A stretch of DNA of 64,000 bases from Planococcus citri (taxonomy: Eukaryota; Arthropoda; Insecta; Hemiptera; Pseudococcidae). The stretch is from positions 24,232,580 through 24,296,579 of the forward strand of contig NC_088678.1 of the NCBI RefSeq assembly GCF_950023065.1, written 5' to 3'. The notes under the pieces are model-generated. The model ran no database searches, was not told the origin of the DNA, and saw only the letters and a list, made by a program, of their open reading frames with translations. The position numbers and the translations under genes are program-made. Shown here one piece after another: positions 33,707 to 44,565 of this stretch; within the stretch, counting starts at the first letter, position 1, and the number at the start of each line of letters is the position of its first letter.

Positions 33707-34093
33707 ATGTTTAAGATAAACATTGATAAAGTGATACTTTTCGTTTCGTGCTTTTTGACCTCTTTGATAATGATCCAAGCAACCGACGAAGGAGAAATCG
33801 TCGGTTGGAATAACACTAACCAAAGTGAAACCGTAACCTGGCAATCGGAAGCATTACAGACAACTCGACAGCAACCGAATCAAGAAGAAGAATCAAAATA
33901 TCTGATGAATGCGGTGTTTGTGACTGGGTCACTAATTGTGCTATTTTCAATCATAATATGCGCCGGTTGGGGGATATATAGAAGAACCCTGGCATTCGAC
34001 GAGGAAGGATTCGTGGATCATTATGGTAGATCTCGGCTGAGTGTGGATACGAGCGCATCAGCGAGACGAGAATCCCAATACAGCTATGTGTAG
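33707..34093 (+). CDS. Small single-pass type I membrane protein, unrecognised
   Basis: A 128-residue intronless frame from the ATG at 33707. Residues 1-25 are a good signal peptide (VILFVSCFLTSLIMIQA). The outer part (about 26-64) is short, acidic and Gln/Glu-rich with two sequons (NNT, NQS) and no cysteine. Residues 66-90 form a clear transmembrane helix followed by YRR, a positive-inside stop-transfer signal. The cytoplasmic tail of about 38 residues has Ser/Arg/Tyr-rich sequence and ends S-Y-V, which fits a class I PDZ-binding terminus. There is no Ig domain. It lies on the opposite strand between the two lachesin-like genes. It could be an adaptor-type or receptor-associated membrane protein, but I recognise no family. 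Confidence 0.62.
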   Translation: MFKINIDKVILFVSCFLTSLIMIQATDEGEIVGWNNTNQSETVTWQSEALQTTRQQPNQEEESKYLMNAVFVTGSLIVLFSIIICAGWGIYRRTLAFDEEGFVDHYGRSRLSVDTSASARRESQYSYV

Positions 34094-34556
34094 ACTAACA
34101 GCTGATACATAGGTATACATATTACCTACTTGCAATGAGTATGAAGCAACTGGAGAAGCATCACTACATTGCAGAAATGGTAGATATTTTTCAATAATTT
34201 TTAAAAATTATCCAACTTAATCTGTAGTGCTTCATTCATAATTGATTCGTGCTAATTCACAATTTGAATGAAAAAATTGTCATTCAAGAAAGAACTTGCA
34301 GCATTTCGCATTAAATTATAAAATGAACTGACAAGGAAGGTTACCAAACTGACAGAAAAATACTCGAAAGAGCACTCAAAAATGCAACAATCGTCAAAAT
34401 TTCAGGAGCTAAAGTTCATTTTTGGATTTTTAGTGAATTTTTGAAAATTAAAAGGGATTTTCGCTGTCTCCGGATATTTTCAACCGATTGATTTGAAACT
34501 AGGTGTGAAGGTCAAAATACTTCAGGATAATAACCGTGAATTTTTTCACATTTTTA
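34094..34556. other. 3' region of the small membrane protein gene
   Basis: An ATTAAA-type signal occurs near 34312; no canonical AATAAA nearby. Otherwise nothing recognised. Confidence 0.3.
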
Positions 34557-35094
34557 TGGTGACAATTGTCACAAACCAGTTTCTTCCTGCGTTCGCTCCG
34601 CAGGAACGAGTCATAGGGTAGGAACGACTCCTGGTACGTATTCGTGTATGTTCTGCCGTTCGTTTGCTGTGTTCGGAAGGTTGCCTACTTTTTCATTTTA
34701 AGGGGCAGAAATTTTTAAACAATTTTTGTACAAGCCAAAAGCTTGAAATTTTTGCCCCTGAAATTAAAAAGATAGGCAAATTGCTGTGCACGAGAAAGTT
34801 GGACATGAACACACAATTGTCATATGAGGAGTCAGTAAGTATAATTCCACCTGTTTTTAACTTAAAAAAAATAAAATATCAATAAAAATGTGGAAAATAC
34901 AATTTTTTTTCTCTAAAATATTTGCCCCTTAAAATAACAAAGTAGGCAAAAGTTCCAACATGAGAAATAAATGGTGCAACCAGCAACCACCCCCTCTGGA
35001 TACCACAATGACATACCATATTATTTTGTTCTTGCGCAGGAAAATTTATTAGTCGATGACATTTTTGTATGTTGAGGGGCGCGGGCTAAATAAA
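34557..35094 (+). repeat. Dispersed repeat, copy 2
   Basis: Second copy of the repeat at 25521-26080, same orientation, starting at the palindrome GTGACAATTGTCAC and ending near 'tttgtatgttgaggggc'. Its presence outside the hAT-like element shows that it moves independently of that element. Confidence 0.65.
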
Positions 35095-36599
35095 TGCCAA
35101 CTCGAACTACATCATAGGTATATTACAATTTTAGCGAAATCGGAAATTTTAGATTTTTTCTCGCTTATTTTCCTCATTTTTCAATTTGGAAAAATTTACC
35201 CTACTACAAGTAGAAAAAATTGAAATTTTATAATTTTGCTGAAATTGCAAAAAATAAGCACCTTAATCAAACATTCCTCATTATTTGGTAATTTATTCAA
35301 CTTATCACTAACACTTGTTTAATTTTTTAATCGTTCAGGAGCTCGTAAAAAAATGAACGTGACTTACCTACCTGAAGAGAATTTGCTGTAACTATGGATT
35401 ATTTGTCTGAAGTAGTCGAGAGCAGATAAGAATGGAAACTTATATGACTGTTCAAATTCACTTCCACATATTCTAGAGAAAATATGAGAATCCTGAAAAA
35501 AAAATTAAACCATATAGAAGGCTATGCGAAGCACCGAGCGATTGGAAATTGATGTAACGTATCGATAGAAGAGATTCTTATTGAGTATCTACTGAAGTAC
35601 TGATGACTGAGTCGGGAAAATATTTTACCTACACAGTTTTAGAATAATTATACGTTCTAAAAAGACTATAGGTATTCATTATACTTAGTTTCATTATTTA
35701 TAGGCAGTAAGTACATATTTAGAGAATCTTCAAGATTCACCAATAATTAAAAAATAAACTTAAATAAGGTTCTCGTTTTTTTTTTTTTTAATTCAACATT
35801 TGCAATCAGTAGAAAATGCAATTTCACATCAGTGGAGTGGAAAAGTTACCTATTTATGCTGATGCGGACTTGGTTCAAATGGGTTATTTTATTCGCACTG
35901 CGATTCAAAGTGTATGACATCTTGAAGTGACTGAAAACAGGTCCACTAGTACAGGGAGCAGTTTTTCAATTTTTACACAAAAACTGTTAATTATTTTTGA
36001 AGCACTACTTAAAGGGAATCTAATTTCCTATTTTTTTGGTATTAAAAAAAATAAATTTCGATCATTTGCAACGCGACAAATTCAATTTTCATGCATTTTG
36101 ACCCGTTTTCAGAATTTCAGAACTTTTCATTGAAAATCCACCAAAAATACATCGTAACACCTATTTTTTTTTCAATTTTCTCAATATTCAGCGTTGATCA
36201 TTTTCAACGTTGCAAATTAAATTTTCATGTAGCAATTTTCGTTCGTTTTCAATATTTCACAATTAAAAAAAAAACTTCAAAGATGTTTCGTAAAAATTAT
36301 ACAACAATACACCACATGCAAATTTAATTGCACGAACAATAAATTATACTCTTTCCTCTTTCTTAAACAGTAACTACTGATAACTTTGTTTACTTACTAC
36401 TTTTTATCAGTAGTAGGTAGTATGTAGTAGTAGGCGGATTACATGATATATTAAACTGATGTATACTCATGCAATTACACAATTGAATATCTCTGCGAGG
36501 TTGAAGCTACAAATCTGGTAATTGTATCAATGTAAAGAGGAGAAAATGCTGTATATTGAGAAAATGAAAAAAAAAATTAGGGTTTAACTACGACGTATT
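35095..36599. other. Intergenic; no gene recognised
   Basis: AT-rich. Small overlapping frames at 35927-36327 lack any domain and are low-complexity Phe-rich translations. A short TAGTAG run lies near 36410-36432. Confidence 0.35.
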
Positions 36600-37185
36600 T
36601 TTGAACCAAATCCTTACATTGAAATTGATGAAGTTCTACTTTGCAAACTACAAACTTTTCAAAGCTTTTGCCCTCGCTTCGCTCGGGTCAGTTTGGTTCT
36701 CTTCTGCAGGGTTGCAATTTTAAGAAATCTGTGATTGAATTTGAAAAATGTTGAGATCAGAAAAACCCAATTCTTTTATTAAAACTGACGTTATTCTACT
36801 TTCAAATCCTAATTTTTTCAAAATTTTTGCCCGAGCGAAATTCAAAACGCCCTGCTTTAAGAAATTTCAAAAATATGAAAGTTGAACAGAAAAATTTCAA
36901 AAATACTCATAATACTCAAAGCATATGAAATATGCACACATTTTTTCCTAAACAGATTAACTAGGTTTTCAAAATTTATTGCTACCATGCAGTGTTCAGC
37001 ACGTTAAAATTTTGATTATTATTGTCGGAAACGTTACAATTTTTTGGATGCAAAATGTCGTTATTATGTACAATTGCCCCACCACTTGTAACCAAAATAC
37101 CCTCCTTTTTCATCGACTTGGGAATTTTCAGTCGAATAAGTTGGGAATTTTATGTTTTTTTGCCTGCCCCCTCCCCCCAGCAAAC
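36600..37185 (-). repeat. Dispersed repeat, inverted copy
   Basis: Inverted partner of 31775-32330, with 'cttttgccctcgcttcgctc', 'gttcagcacgttaaaatttt', 'acgttacaattttttggatg' and 'cttgggaattttcagtcg'. Small frames inside are repeat-derived. Confidence 0.65.
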
Positions 37186-39554
37186 CTACATCGTGCTCTC
37201 GCGTCAATTACGTATACAGATCGAGTTGATTTCATAAAAAATGTTATCAATTTCCACTTAATGTAGAGATATTCTCTAACAGCAGTTTTGAAAAAAAAAA
37301 CACACATGATTTTTCACAGGAAGACGAGGAAGTACGTATTTACTCATAAATGGTTAAGTATGTACTCAAATGCCAACTCGTTGAAACATTTCCGATGACA
37401 AAAATTCCCGGACTAGCCATTGTACGTCAAATAAACGTCATTTTGTTATCAATTTTTATACTTAATCATCTGTGTCAATAATGATAATAATACCACGAAA
37501 TAAATGTACTTATAAAATTTCAGATGAAAATTTATTCATCCGTCGATTACCGATTAGGTGTAAGCAAAACAAATTATTCTTGAATCTAGACGTTCAATTT
37601 CTAAGTAGGTATATGACTGCTTTATTGCAGGGGTTTCCAGCCAATCATCGATTGGCTTTTGGCTATCAGCTTTTAGCTTAATTTTAATCAGCTTAAATAA
37701 ATCTGGCTATTGGCTGGCGATTGGTTACCCACATTGAAACCTCCCAAAAAATGAATTTATTTGGTGTACTCATTACTCAATACTCATTAGAAGAGGAAAT
37801 TTGGTTTTTCGACTTTGATTTCTCTGAAAAATGTATTCAAGTCATCGCGGAATTCATAAAAACGAAGCTTATAATACGAACGTACAATGTACATATGATT
37901 AACCAGGTATCAAGCAGTAATCAATTGACTTATACGATGTCATTAATTACATTTCAGGTCAAAAGTTCAGTAATGAAATAATCAATCAAAATTCCTATCA
38001 TTCTTGTATCTACCTATACTTCACTCACAGCTTATCGATGTAGATCTGTACGCACAGCGATCAGTCACTTGAGCCACGAAATATGAATTTAATAAAAATC
38101 AACTAAATTCAGGTTGATCCCTGCCCCCCCCGAAGACTCTAACAGTTGAAAATAATAAGAAAACATAACTTTCATGATAAAAAAATGTTGAAAATTTTCA
38201 ATCGCACTCTACTTCAAATATGATTGATTGATTGAAGCATTTTACTTTCATTTTTTAATCCTATAAAATCTTTACTTTACTACATAGATGTACTTTTATC
38301 ATTTATTATTACTTATCAGTCAAGTTTACTTAATCAAAATCACAACCTCGTTAGTATTTTTTATTTTACAATAAAAACATATTTTACGTACAAGTGTCTA
38401 ATTGTGAGTAGAATAAACAATAGTAGGGTTCATATCATAGTATAGTGGCTCATAGTCATATCACAGTGATGCTTATTAAACAGCTGTATAACTATACATA
38501 CTTTTATGCACCGATTGCGCTTTTGCAAAGCAGGGGTTCCTAACTTCTCCAATATTTTGCATTGATTAACACAAATGGTACCAATTTTTTTAGTCATTAT
38601 TGAATATGTAAAAAAATCGAAAAAATTTTATAAGTTTCCGACTTTTTTCTAGAATTTTTGAAATTGGTCGTATAATGAACCAAAAATTGGCACCACTCCG
38701 TTCCAAAATACGTTGTGTATTTCCTCAATTTTAGATAAATTTTCCTTTTTGATGTTTTGGCGAGATCAATGCGAAATATTCTAGAAGAAAAATGTTTAAA
38801 ACACAAATACATAAACAAGAGTGAAAAAATAAACACAATTTTTTCGAAAATTTCCTCTCTTTGAAAGCTCATTTCAGCCCCTCCCCCTCAAAGGGCAATA
38901 TATTCCTCTTTCCTGAGACTCAAATTACATTACGAGATACTTTTAATCAAAAAATTATAGACATGGCACTAAAAGATAAGAAAAAAATTGAAAACAATTC
39001 GCATTCATTCTCAACAGATTATAAACAAACAAATTTCTCGTCTCACGTCGAATTCTTAAAATGGGTTGGTTATTTCAACAGCCCAACAGAACTAAGTAAG
39101 CTATTAACTATAATATTAATTAAATTTTGTTACCCATTTCTGTTTCTAATCGGATTTTGATCCTTTCCTCATGTTGTAAAAGCTATAAGAAATACGAATA
39201 TTGTGTAAAAAAATAAATGCAAAAGGGCAATTTTCCAAAAAGTGACCTTAAATCTTGCAATTACCTCGAGCAGGGGCTAAGGGTAAAAGAGAAAACTTGG
39301 TCGATTCATAGTCAAATTTGAAAAATTGCGAAGCAGTCTCCTTTTAATAATATGTTGCACAAAATACACAGGTAAGTCCAAGTACCCATGAAAATTTCAT
39401 ACAGATTGGTTGGTTACGTTTTGAATAATACTCTGTCAAAGTGAACTTATAATAAAAAAAATAATCGGGCGTATGACATTTTAATGCTAGGTATGTATTT
39501 TGGGAACCCCCGCCATACTGACAAAATTTTAGGGAAAAGTGCAAAAGATGTATT
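37186..39554. other. Intergenic; no gene recognised
   Basis: Open frames at 37721-37981, 38597-38872 and 38861-39160 have no signal peptide, domain or repeat and look like chance frames. A short 'ccaatc.../...gattgg' inverted segment near 37627-37745 may be a small decayed element. Confidence 0.35.
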
Positions 39555-39938
39555 TGAAGAGTGATATTCCAAAACTCGCTTTGTCCATTTTTATCAAAAT
39601 TGGGTTTTCAGTGGTACCTGGTAGATGAAGTATTAACTCACATTCCTACATCATCAGCCTACCAAAATGAGGTGTTAAACTCACCTAAATAGCCAATTCA
39701 CTGAAAATTTTTAAAAAAATAACGTTCCAAAACGCGTTTTGTCCATTTTTATTGACATTTTTTTCAGCAGTATTTAGTGGATGAAATGTATACCTACACT
39801 CCTACATCATAAATCCACCCAAATAAAGTGCTAAACTCGCCTAAAAAGCCAATTTACCCGTTTAAAGGGAAACTGTTTTTCCTCTCTCCTGAAAAGTTGT
39901 GAAAATGGACAAAGCGAGTTTTGGAATATCACTCTTCA
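39555..39938. mobile_element. MITE-like inverted-repeat element, 384 bp
   Basis: The ends are inverted copies beginning TGAAGAGTGATATTCCAAAA and running about 37 bp. The interior holds a direct repeat of about 157 bp ('ttccaaaactcgctttgtcc' near 39567 and a variant near 39724). No clear target duplication, so the superfamily is not assigned. Confidence 0.75.
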
Positions 39939-41268
39939 TTTCTTTCAATCGTTTGCGCTTCTGGTAATAATAACCATCAGAAGCCCCAAACGATTATTTG
40001 CCGCTTAAGCATAAATTATAATCAAGTTGACTTTTTATAAATAGGGTAATACATCTAACAATTTTTTAAAAAATTCAATTTGGTTTAATATTATAATTTA
40101 GGTCAGAATTTATGAATATCACATATCATCAAAATATAACAAACAACTAATAAGTAGGTACCTACGTATAGTACCTAGACCTACTACCCAGGTACCTAAA
40201 CATGATACCAACCTATAAGATACGTAAATGATTTTTAGAAGGAACAATAATTCTATCACAATGAAACATTTTGCAGTAAAACAATTTTATTTTGGTTATC
40301 TCTAAAGTCAAACGTCGTGCTTGGCACGACGTTATGCGGTACGACGTTTGACTGATTTCTTAGTTAGTAAGTTAATTTAATACGAATACAAACAAAATGT
40401 TTTCAAAAAAAATCCTGATAAGAATAAGGAACCATGGAATAGTTATCATCTAATTACAGCAGCTTAATAAAATTTACATTTAAAAAATGCAAGTGCAAGA
40501 GTACAAGAACATGTAGAGTAAATTATTGAATAAAGTGTTGAGGAAACTTTTTTCAAAATCTACTGCAGGCTTTAGAAGTACTCAAAAAGAAGAAACCTGA
40601 AACCATTAGCACCCAAAAACATTGCTAAAAACTAAGCAAAAAATCAACATTTTCGTTTCTCTCTCATCGCCAATTAATTTCCTAAAAAAATCCCCATCAG
40701 AATCAAACAAACTGGTAAAAAAAAGTTTATAGTCCAGCCGGAAAGCTTTTTATAATTTTTATTAAAATTTGAAGGAAGTTGAAAAAATTTTCAAAAAATC
40801 TGGCCATTTCAGCGAATTTTTTCAGCTGTAAGAAAGCTTGAATCTGAATTTCGATGTGACGTCACAAAATGATCTTCTGGGCTCTGATTGACTTATATGT
40901 AGCAAGTCTTATAAAAAAAATAGGATTGATTCCCGTCAAATATTGTGACGTCACATCGATCATGTCCATTAGTGGTTAGAATAATATTACGATTAGTACA
41001 CACACACGTTTTTCGGATACCTATACTTAAATAAAAAAAGGTTAAAAAACATTGATTTTTTTTGTATTTTTAAAAAAATATTTTTTGAAACATTTTGACA
41101 GTTAAATACCATAGATGAAATGGGATCAATGGAACGAGATCCGCAATGAAATTTCGTTCCCTTTGATGTCCCATTAATTGAATTTAGAACAAAAAACTTG
41201 AAAAATAATTTAAAATATGTTAATATGAGTTTTTTGAGAAAGTCAATCAATTCTTCGATAGATATGAC
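39939..41268. other. Intergenic; no gene recognised
   Basis: AT-rich with TACC-type microsatellite near 40155-40200. Apart from the compact hairpin listed separately, nothing is delimited. Confidence 0.35.
40306..40353. repeat. Compact perfect hairpin with a second, competing hairpin
   Basis: AGTCAAACGTCGT at 40306-40318 pairs perfectly with ACGACGTTTGACT at 40341-40353. Within it CGTCGTGC and GCACGACG (40313-40331) form a second perfect 8-bp stem with a 3-base loop, using part of the same strand. The GC content is well above the surroundings. It could be a remnant of terminal repeats brought together or a structured site. Confidence 0.6.
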
Positions 41269-41757
41269 CAAGGCTCGGATATTTTCTCCCTAAGAACCCT
41301 GAATATAATGCGTGATATTCCCCCCAAAAAATTCAAAAATATGCTTAAGATGTAAAAATATTCCCTATAATGATATGGGTGTTGTTCAACAGGGAAAATC
41401 AATTTCCAGACGATTTCATTAATATTGTTATGGATAACACTAGGGATTCATCAGCAAAAATTCAAAACGGGGCGTTTTATTTCATTATAAAATTTAAAAA
41501 GGAACAAGAGATGCAAATTTCGTCATCTTTGGAAATGTAAGGAACTTTTTGATCTTTAAAATCACGAAAAGGAACATAATAGTAAACAAAAAAAAAGAGG
41601 TAGTCAAGAGCGAGTCGATTTTGAAACAACGAAAACGATAAAAACTGAGAAGGTGAGCGTTGCATAAGTATTCTGCGGTGACAATGAAAAAAAAATTCGG
41701 ATTTTTGAATGCAGCACACCTGTAAAATGTGCTATGTGGTGTCAAAAAATGATCGCC

Positions 41758-42435
41758 TTGTACGAAGTGCAATAGAGTAACGAACTAACGATGCACTGGA
41801 TTTTTTTGTTGATAATTTGATGTTTTTTTTCGTCACAAGCTAACCCTAAAACAGGTTTTAAATTACATTTTCTACAAAAAAAAAAAAAAAATTTTCATTT
41901 TATTCCGCTGTGGGAAAAAATTGATCGATTAACGCAATTCTGTTCTTGTTTTATATTTCTCTATACCAAAAGGTTACAATGATATAAAATTCACCTATTA
42001 TACTTATTCAATATTTCTTCACTTACCATCCACGTCCAATGGCCAACATTCACCTTATATCCTAGCTAGAAACTACATACTTATTTACATTGACTGAACA
42101 AATTTTTTTAAAATGAAACCCAGATTTTCATAAGGTAATTAATGGCCATCGGACATGGACAGCGACTGAAAAAATATTGAATATGCATAATAAGTGAATT
42201 TTATATCCTTAAGATTTTTTTGCAGGTGCTGAAGAACAGAAGTATAGAGAAACGAACAAAAGCGTGCGTTAAAAGCTCAATTTTTTTCCACAGCAAAATA
42301 AAATAGAAAAATCGGTTTTTTTCGTAGAAAATATAATTTAAAAACTGTTTTAGGGTTAGCTTGTGACGAAAAAAAACATCAAATCATCACCAAACAAAAA
42401 GCCCAGGGTATCCTCTCTATTGCACTTCGTACATG
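41758..42435. repeat. Fold-back inside the hAT-like element
   Basis: The arms pair 'tgtacgaagtgcaatagag' (about 41760) with 'ctctattgcacttcgtacat' (about 42414), and 'cgtcacaagctaaccctaaa' (about 41832) with its inverse near 42350. The inner part pairs 'ccacgtccaatggcc' with 'ggccatcggacatgg'. Absent from the copy at 24-26 kb, so it is a separate insertion. Confidence 0.65.
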
Positions 42436-42470
42436 TAGCGCGTACTCAACGATTTCTCCACCACGCGTCG

Positions 42471-42523
42471 CCGTGGGACTCCTAAGGTCGCGCTCGGATG
42501 TTACATTCCAAACTTTGGAGCTA
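42471..42523 (-). repeat. Possible tRNA-derived SINE head
   Basis: On the minus strand TAGCTCCAAAGTTTGG (42508-42523) resembles a pol III A box and GGAGTCCCACGG (42471-42482) a B box, about 40 bases apart. The local sequence is much more GC-rich than its surroundings. The B box is imperfect and there is no second copy here, so this is tentative. Confidence 0.3.
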
Positions 42524-42825
42524 TTGCGACACGGGTTAAAATCGAGTTGGAGGGATGAAACTTTGGGGATCATTTTTTTATACCTCATAGCACATTTTTC
42601 AGGTGTGCTGTAATAAAAATAATGAACAAAATTTTTTCCCTGTGTATTTCATTGTCACCCTAAACTATATGCTTTTTTATGCTTTTAAGGTGAAATATGA
42701 TAAAATATGCTCTCACGAATTAGGCTCATTTCAACGAAAATTTTATGAATCGCGGAGATGATTGAAAAATTTCCTATCCCCTACGCATACGAAAAATATG
42801 CTCGAGCATAAAAATCCGAGCCCTG

Positions 42826-43347
42826 GTTAAGACATTTTTGATATAAGTACTTAGGTGGTTTTTACTTTAAAAAAAAAAAGTTTTCAATCTGCACCAGGGA
42901 CCTCAGAATTGAATCTATAGGTACTCAAATTATCATGATAAAATTAGAAAAGAAAGAGAAAATGGAGAAACTGCTTTTTTTTCAAAAAAATTATGTTCCC
43001 AACTGTTTAAGTATTTTTTCAATATTTCAAAAACGGGCTTTTGGACTACTTGTTTAGACTACTCGTCTTTTTAAAAAAAATACCAAAAAACATTTTTTTT
43101 TTGCATTTTTTACTTAAACGATGGCTTAAATTGAAAAATAAGCTGAGTTACGATCACAAAACAAAATATTAATCACATTCGATTGTAGCAGGTAAATGGT
43201 AAATTTCATTATTTAAATTATCTCTGCAATTTGATTTTCAAATATTGGTAATTTTTCAAACGAATCCTCAATTAATGAAAGATGATTCAAAAATTAAAAA
43301 AAAACTGGAATCATAAAAAAAATTAAAATTGAATTAATTACATTTCA
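42826..43347. other. 3' side of lachesin-like copy 2
   Basis: AT-rich with long A and T runs; nothing else recognised. No canonical AATAAA is seen on the minus strand close to the stop. Confidence 0.3.
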
Positions 43348-44565
43348 TTAGTCAAATGAAGTTGTCCTTAATCCTTGATCGGGTCCTGTACCGGGTGCTG
43401 ATTGTTGAACAACTTGACGACCTTGAAAATTATGAAATTGTTCCTCACACCACTTTTTTCCATTACCAAAAACCAGTTTTAGTTGCTCTCTGTGCAATAT
43501 TATTTCTATGATCAGCACAACGCAAATAGCAAACCAGATCCAGAAATTACTCCCACAAGCAGAGTCTTCGGGGATTCCGCAAGGAGAGTTAGCCGTCGCA
43601 GACCAGGTGCCATTCGAAAATGCAAAAGTTCTGTTCGCATCGCCCACTTTATTCCTAGCTGTAATCAAATACACACCAACTTTCTCCTCACCGGAAACGT
43701 TTAATTTTGCTCTGTGAAGTTTCTTGTCTGATACGCTATAGTCAGTTGCCACAGTCAAATTTTCACCTTTTGTCAAATCCTTTCCATCTCTAAACCAGAA
43801 AATTTCAATACTGGGGACCGAATCAATCACACAAACAAACTCAGCGCTGAATTTGGGACCATAATAATCATATTTTGTAGTACAATATAGAAATATCGGT
43901 TTAGCGATAACGAATACCCTAACATTCCTTTTAACCGTTAAAGCCGGTGTATCTGCTTCGCAGGTATAATTTCCTTCGTCTTGTTTTGTGATTTTATCAA
44001 TCTCCCATAAATTTCCAGGGCGAGAAGATATTATAGCGGAAGAACTAGCATCGTAGCGTTTTATAGTAATTGTAGGCTTAGGCTTTCCATTCGCATAGCA
44101 TTGGATAGTGAAATTACTGCCTTCATTTACTTGTACTTCTGTTTCGGTAGAATTATAGTAAGAAGCCTCTTCGAAGAATTCTAGTTTTGTTTCTGCCTTA
44201 ATAAGGTTAGTGCTATTCTGACCGAGTGATATTTCACAAATATAGGTACCAATGTCAGATTGTTCGATTTCACTAATAGTTAAAATATAAGCTGACGTTG
44301 GGCTGTCGAAGTTCACAGCGAATCTGTTATTTTTTATAATGAGAGTTGTGTCCGTTGAAATTTGCTCCACAGTTGAATTATTAATGCTTCTTTTCCACGA
44401 CAACGGATAGCCGGAATTCTGAACTTTACACGAAAGAATGACGGTATCCTTTTGAGTTACCCATTGATCTGAAGTAATGCTGAGGATCTTCGGTTCTGTT
44501 TGCGGTAAAACATTACGCACGACACATAGAAATACCAACAGAAATATACGCATCGCAGCATTCAT
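43348..44565 (-). CDS. Lachesin-like protein with three Ig domains and a transmembrane segment (copy 2)
   Basis: 405 residues, ATG at 44565 (a second Met is residue 5). Signal peptide to about residue 21. Ig1: Cys46, Trp57, Cys110 (SDIGTYIC) with core TDTTLIIKNNRF. Ig2: Cys156, Cys202 (DEGNYTC). Ig3: Cys245 (KFSAEFVC) and Trp257, but the F strand reads VGVYLITARN without cysteine; Cys228 lies before the B strand as in copy 1. A short Cys-containing segment (SPCGIPEDSACGS) precedes the hydrophobic stretch 341-358, and about 47 cytoplasmic residues follow. Domain order and core motifs match insect lachesin, an Ig adhesion protein of septate junctions and neurons. Differences from that family are the lack of introns, the membrane span with cytoplasmic tail and the changed third domain. 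Copies 1 and 2 are clearly homologous but well diverged. Confidence 0.86.
   Translation of the reverse strand: MNAAMRIFLLVFLCVVRNVLPQTEPKILSITSDQWVTQKDTVILSCKVQNSGYPLSWKRSINNSTVEQISTDTTLIIKNNRFAVNFDSPTSAYILTISEIEQSDIGTYICEISLGQNSTNLIKAETKLEFFEEASYYNSTETEVQVNEGSNFTIQCYANGKPKPTITIKRYDASSSAIISSRPGNLWEIDKITKQDEGNYTCEADTPALTVKRNVRVFVIAKPIFLYCTTKYDYYGPKFSAEFVCVIDSVPSIEIFWFRDGKDLTKGENLTVATDYSVSDKKLHRAKLNVSGEEKVGVYLITARNKVGDANRTFAFSNGTWSATANSPCGIPEDSACGSNFWIWFAICVVLIIEIILHREQLKLVFGNGKKWCEEQFHNFQGRQVVQQSAPGTGPDQGLRTTSFD

Larger units (their letters stand above)
41269..42825. mobile_element. Old hAT-like element, second copy, with internal fold-back
   Basis: The left end CAAGGCTCGGATA and the right end ATCCGAGCCCTG match the element at 24207-26300, as do subterminal sequences ('acagggaaaatcaatttcc', 'gaattaggctcat', 'gagcataaaaatccgagccc'). 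The flanks GATATGAC and GTTAAGAC agree at only five of eight positions, so the duplication is decayed or rearranged. No transposase frame is seen. Confidence 0.6.

Noticed and set aside
37627..37745. Possible tiny hAT-like MITE with ends like CAGGGGTTTC and GAAACCTCC
   Set aside because: Terminal match is only about nine bases with mismatches and no target duplication could be found.
38529..38580. CAGGGGTTCCTAAC, resembling the start of a hAT element
   Set aside because: No matching inverted end or duplication found downstream.
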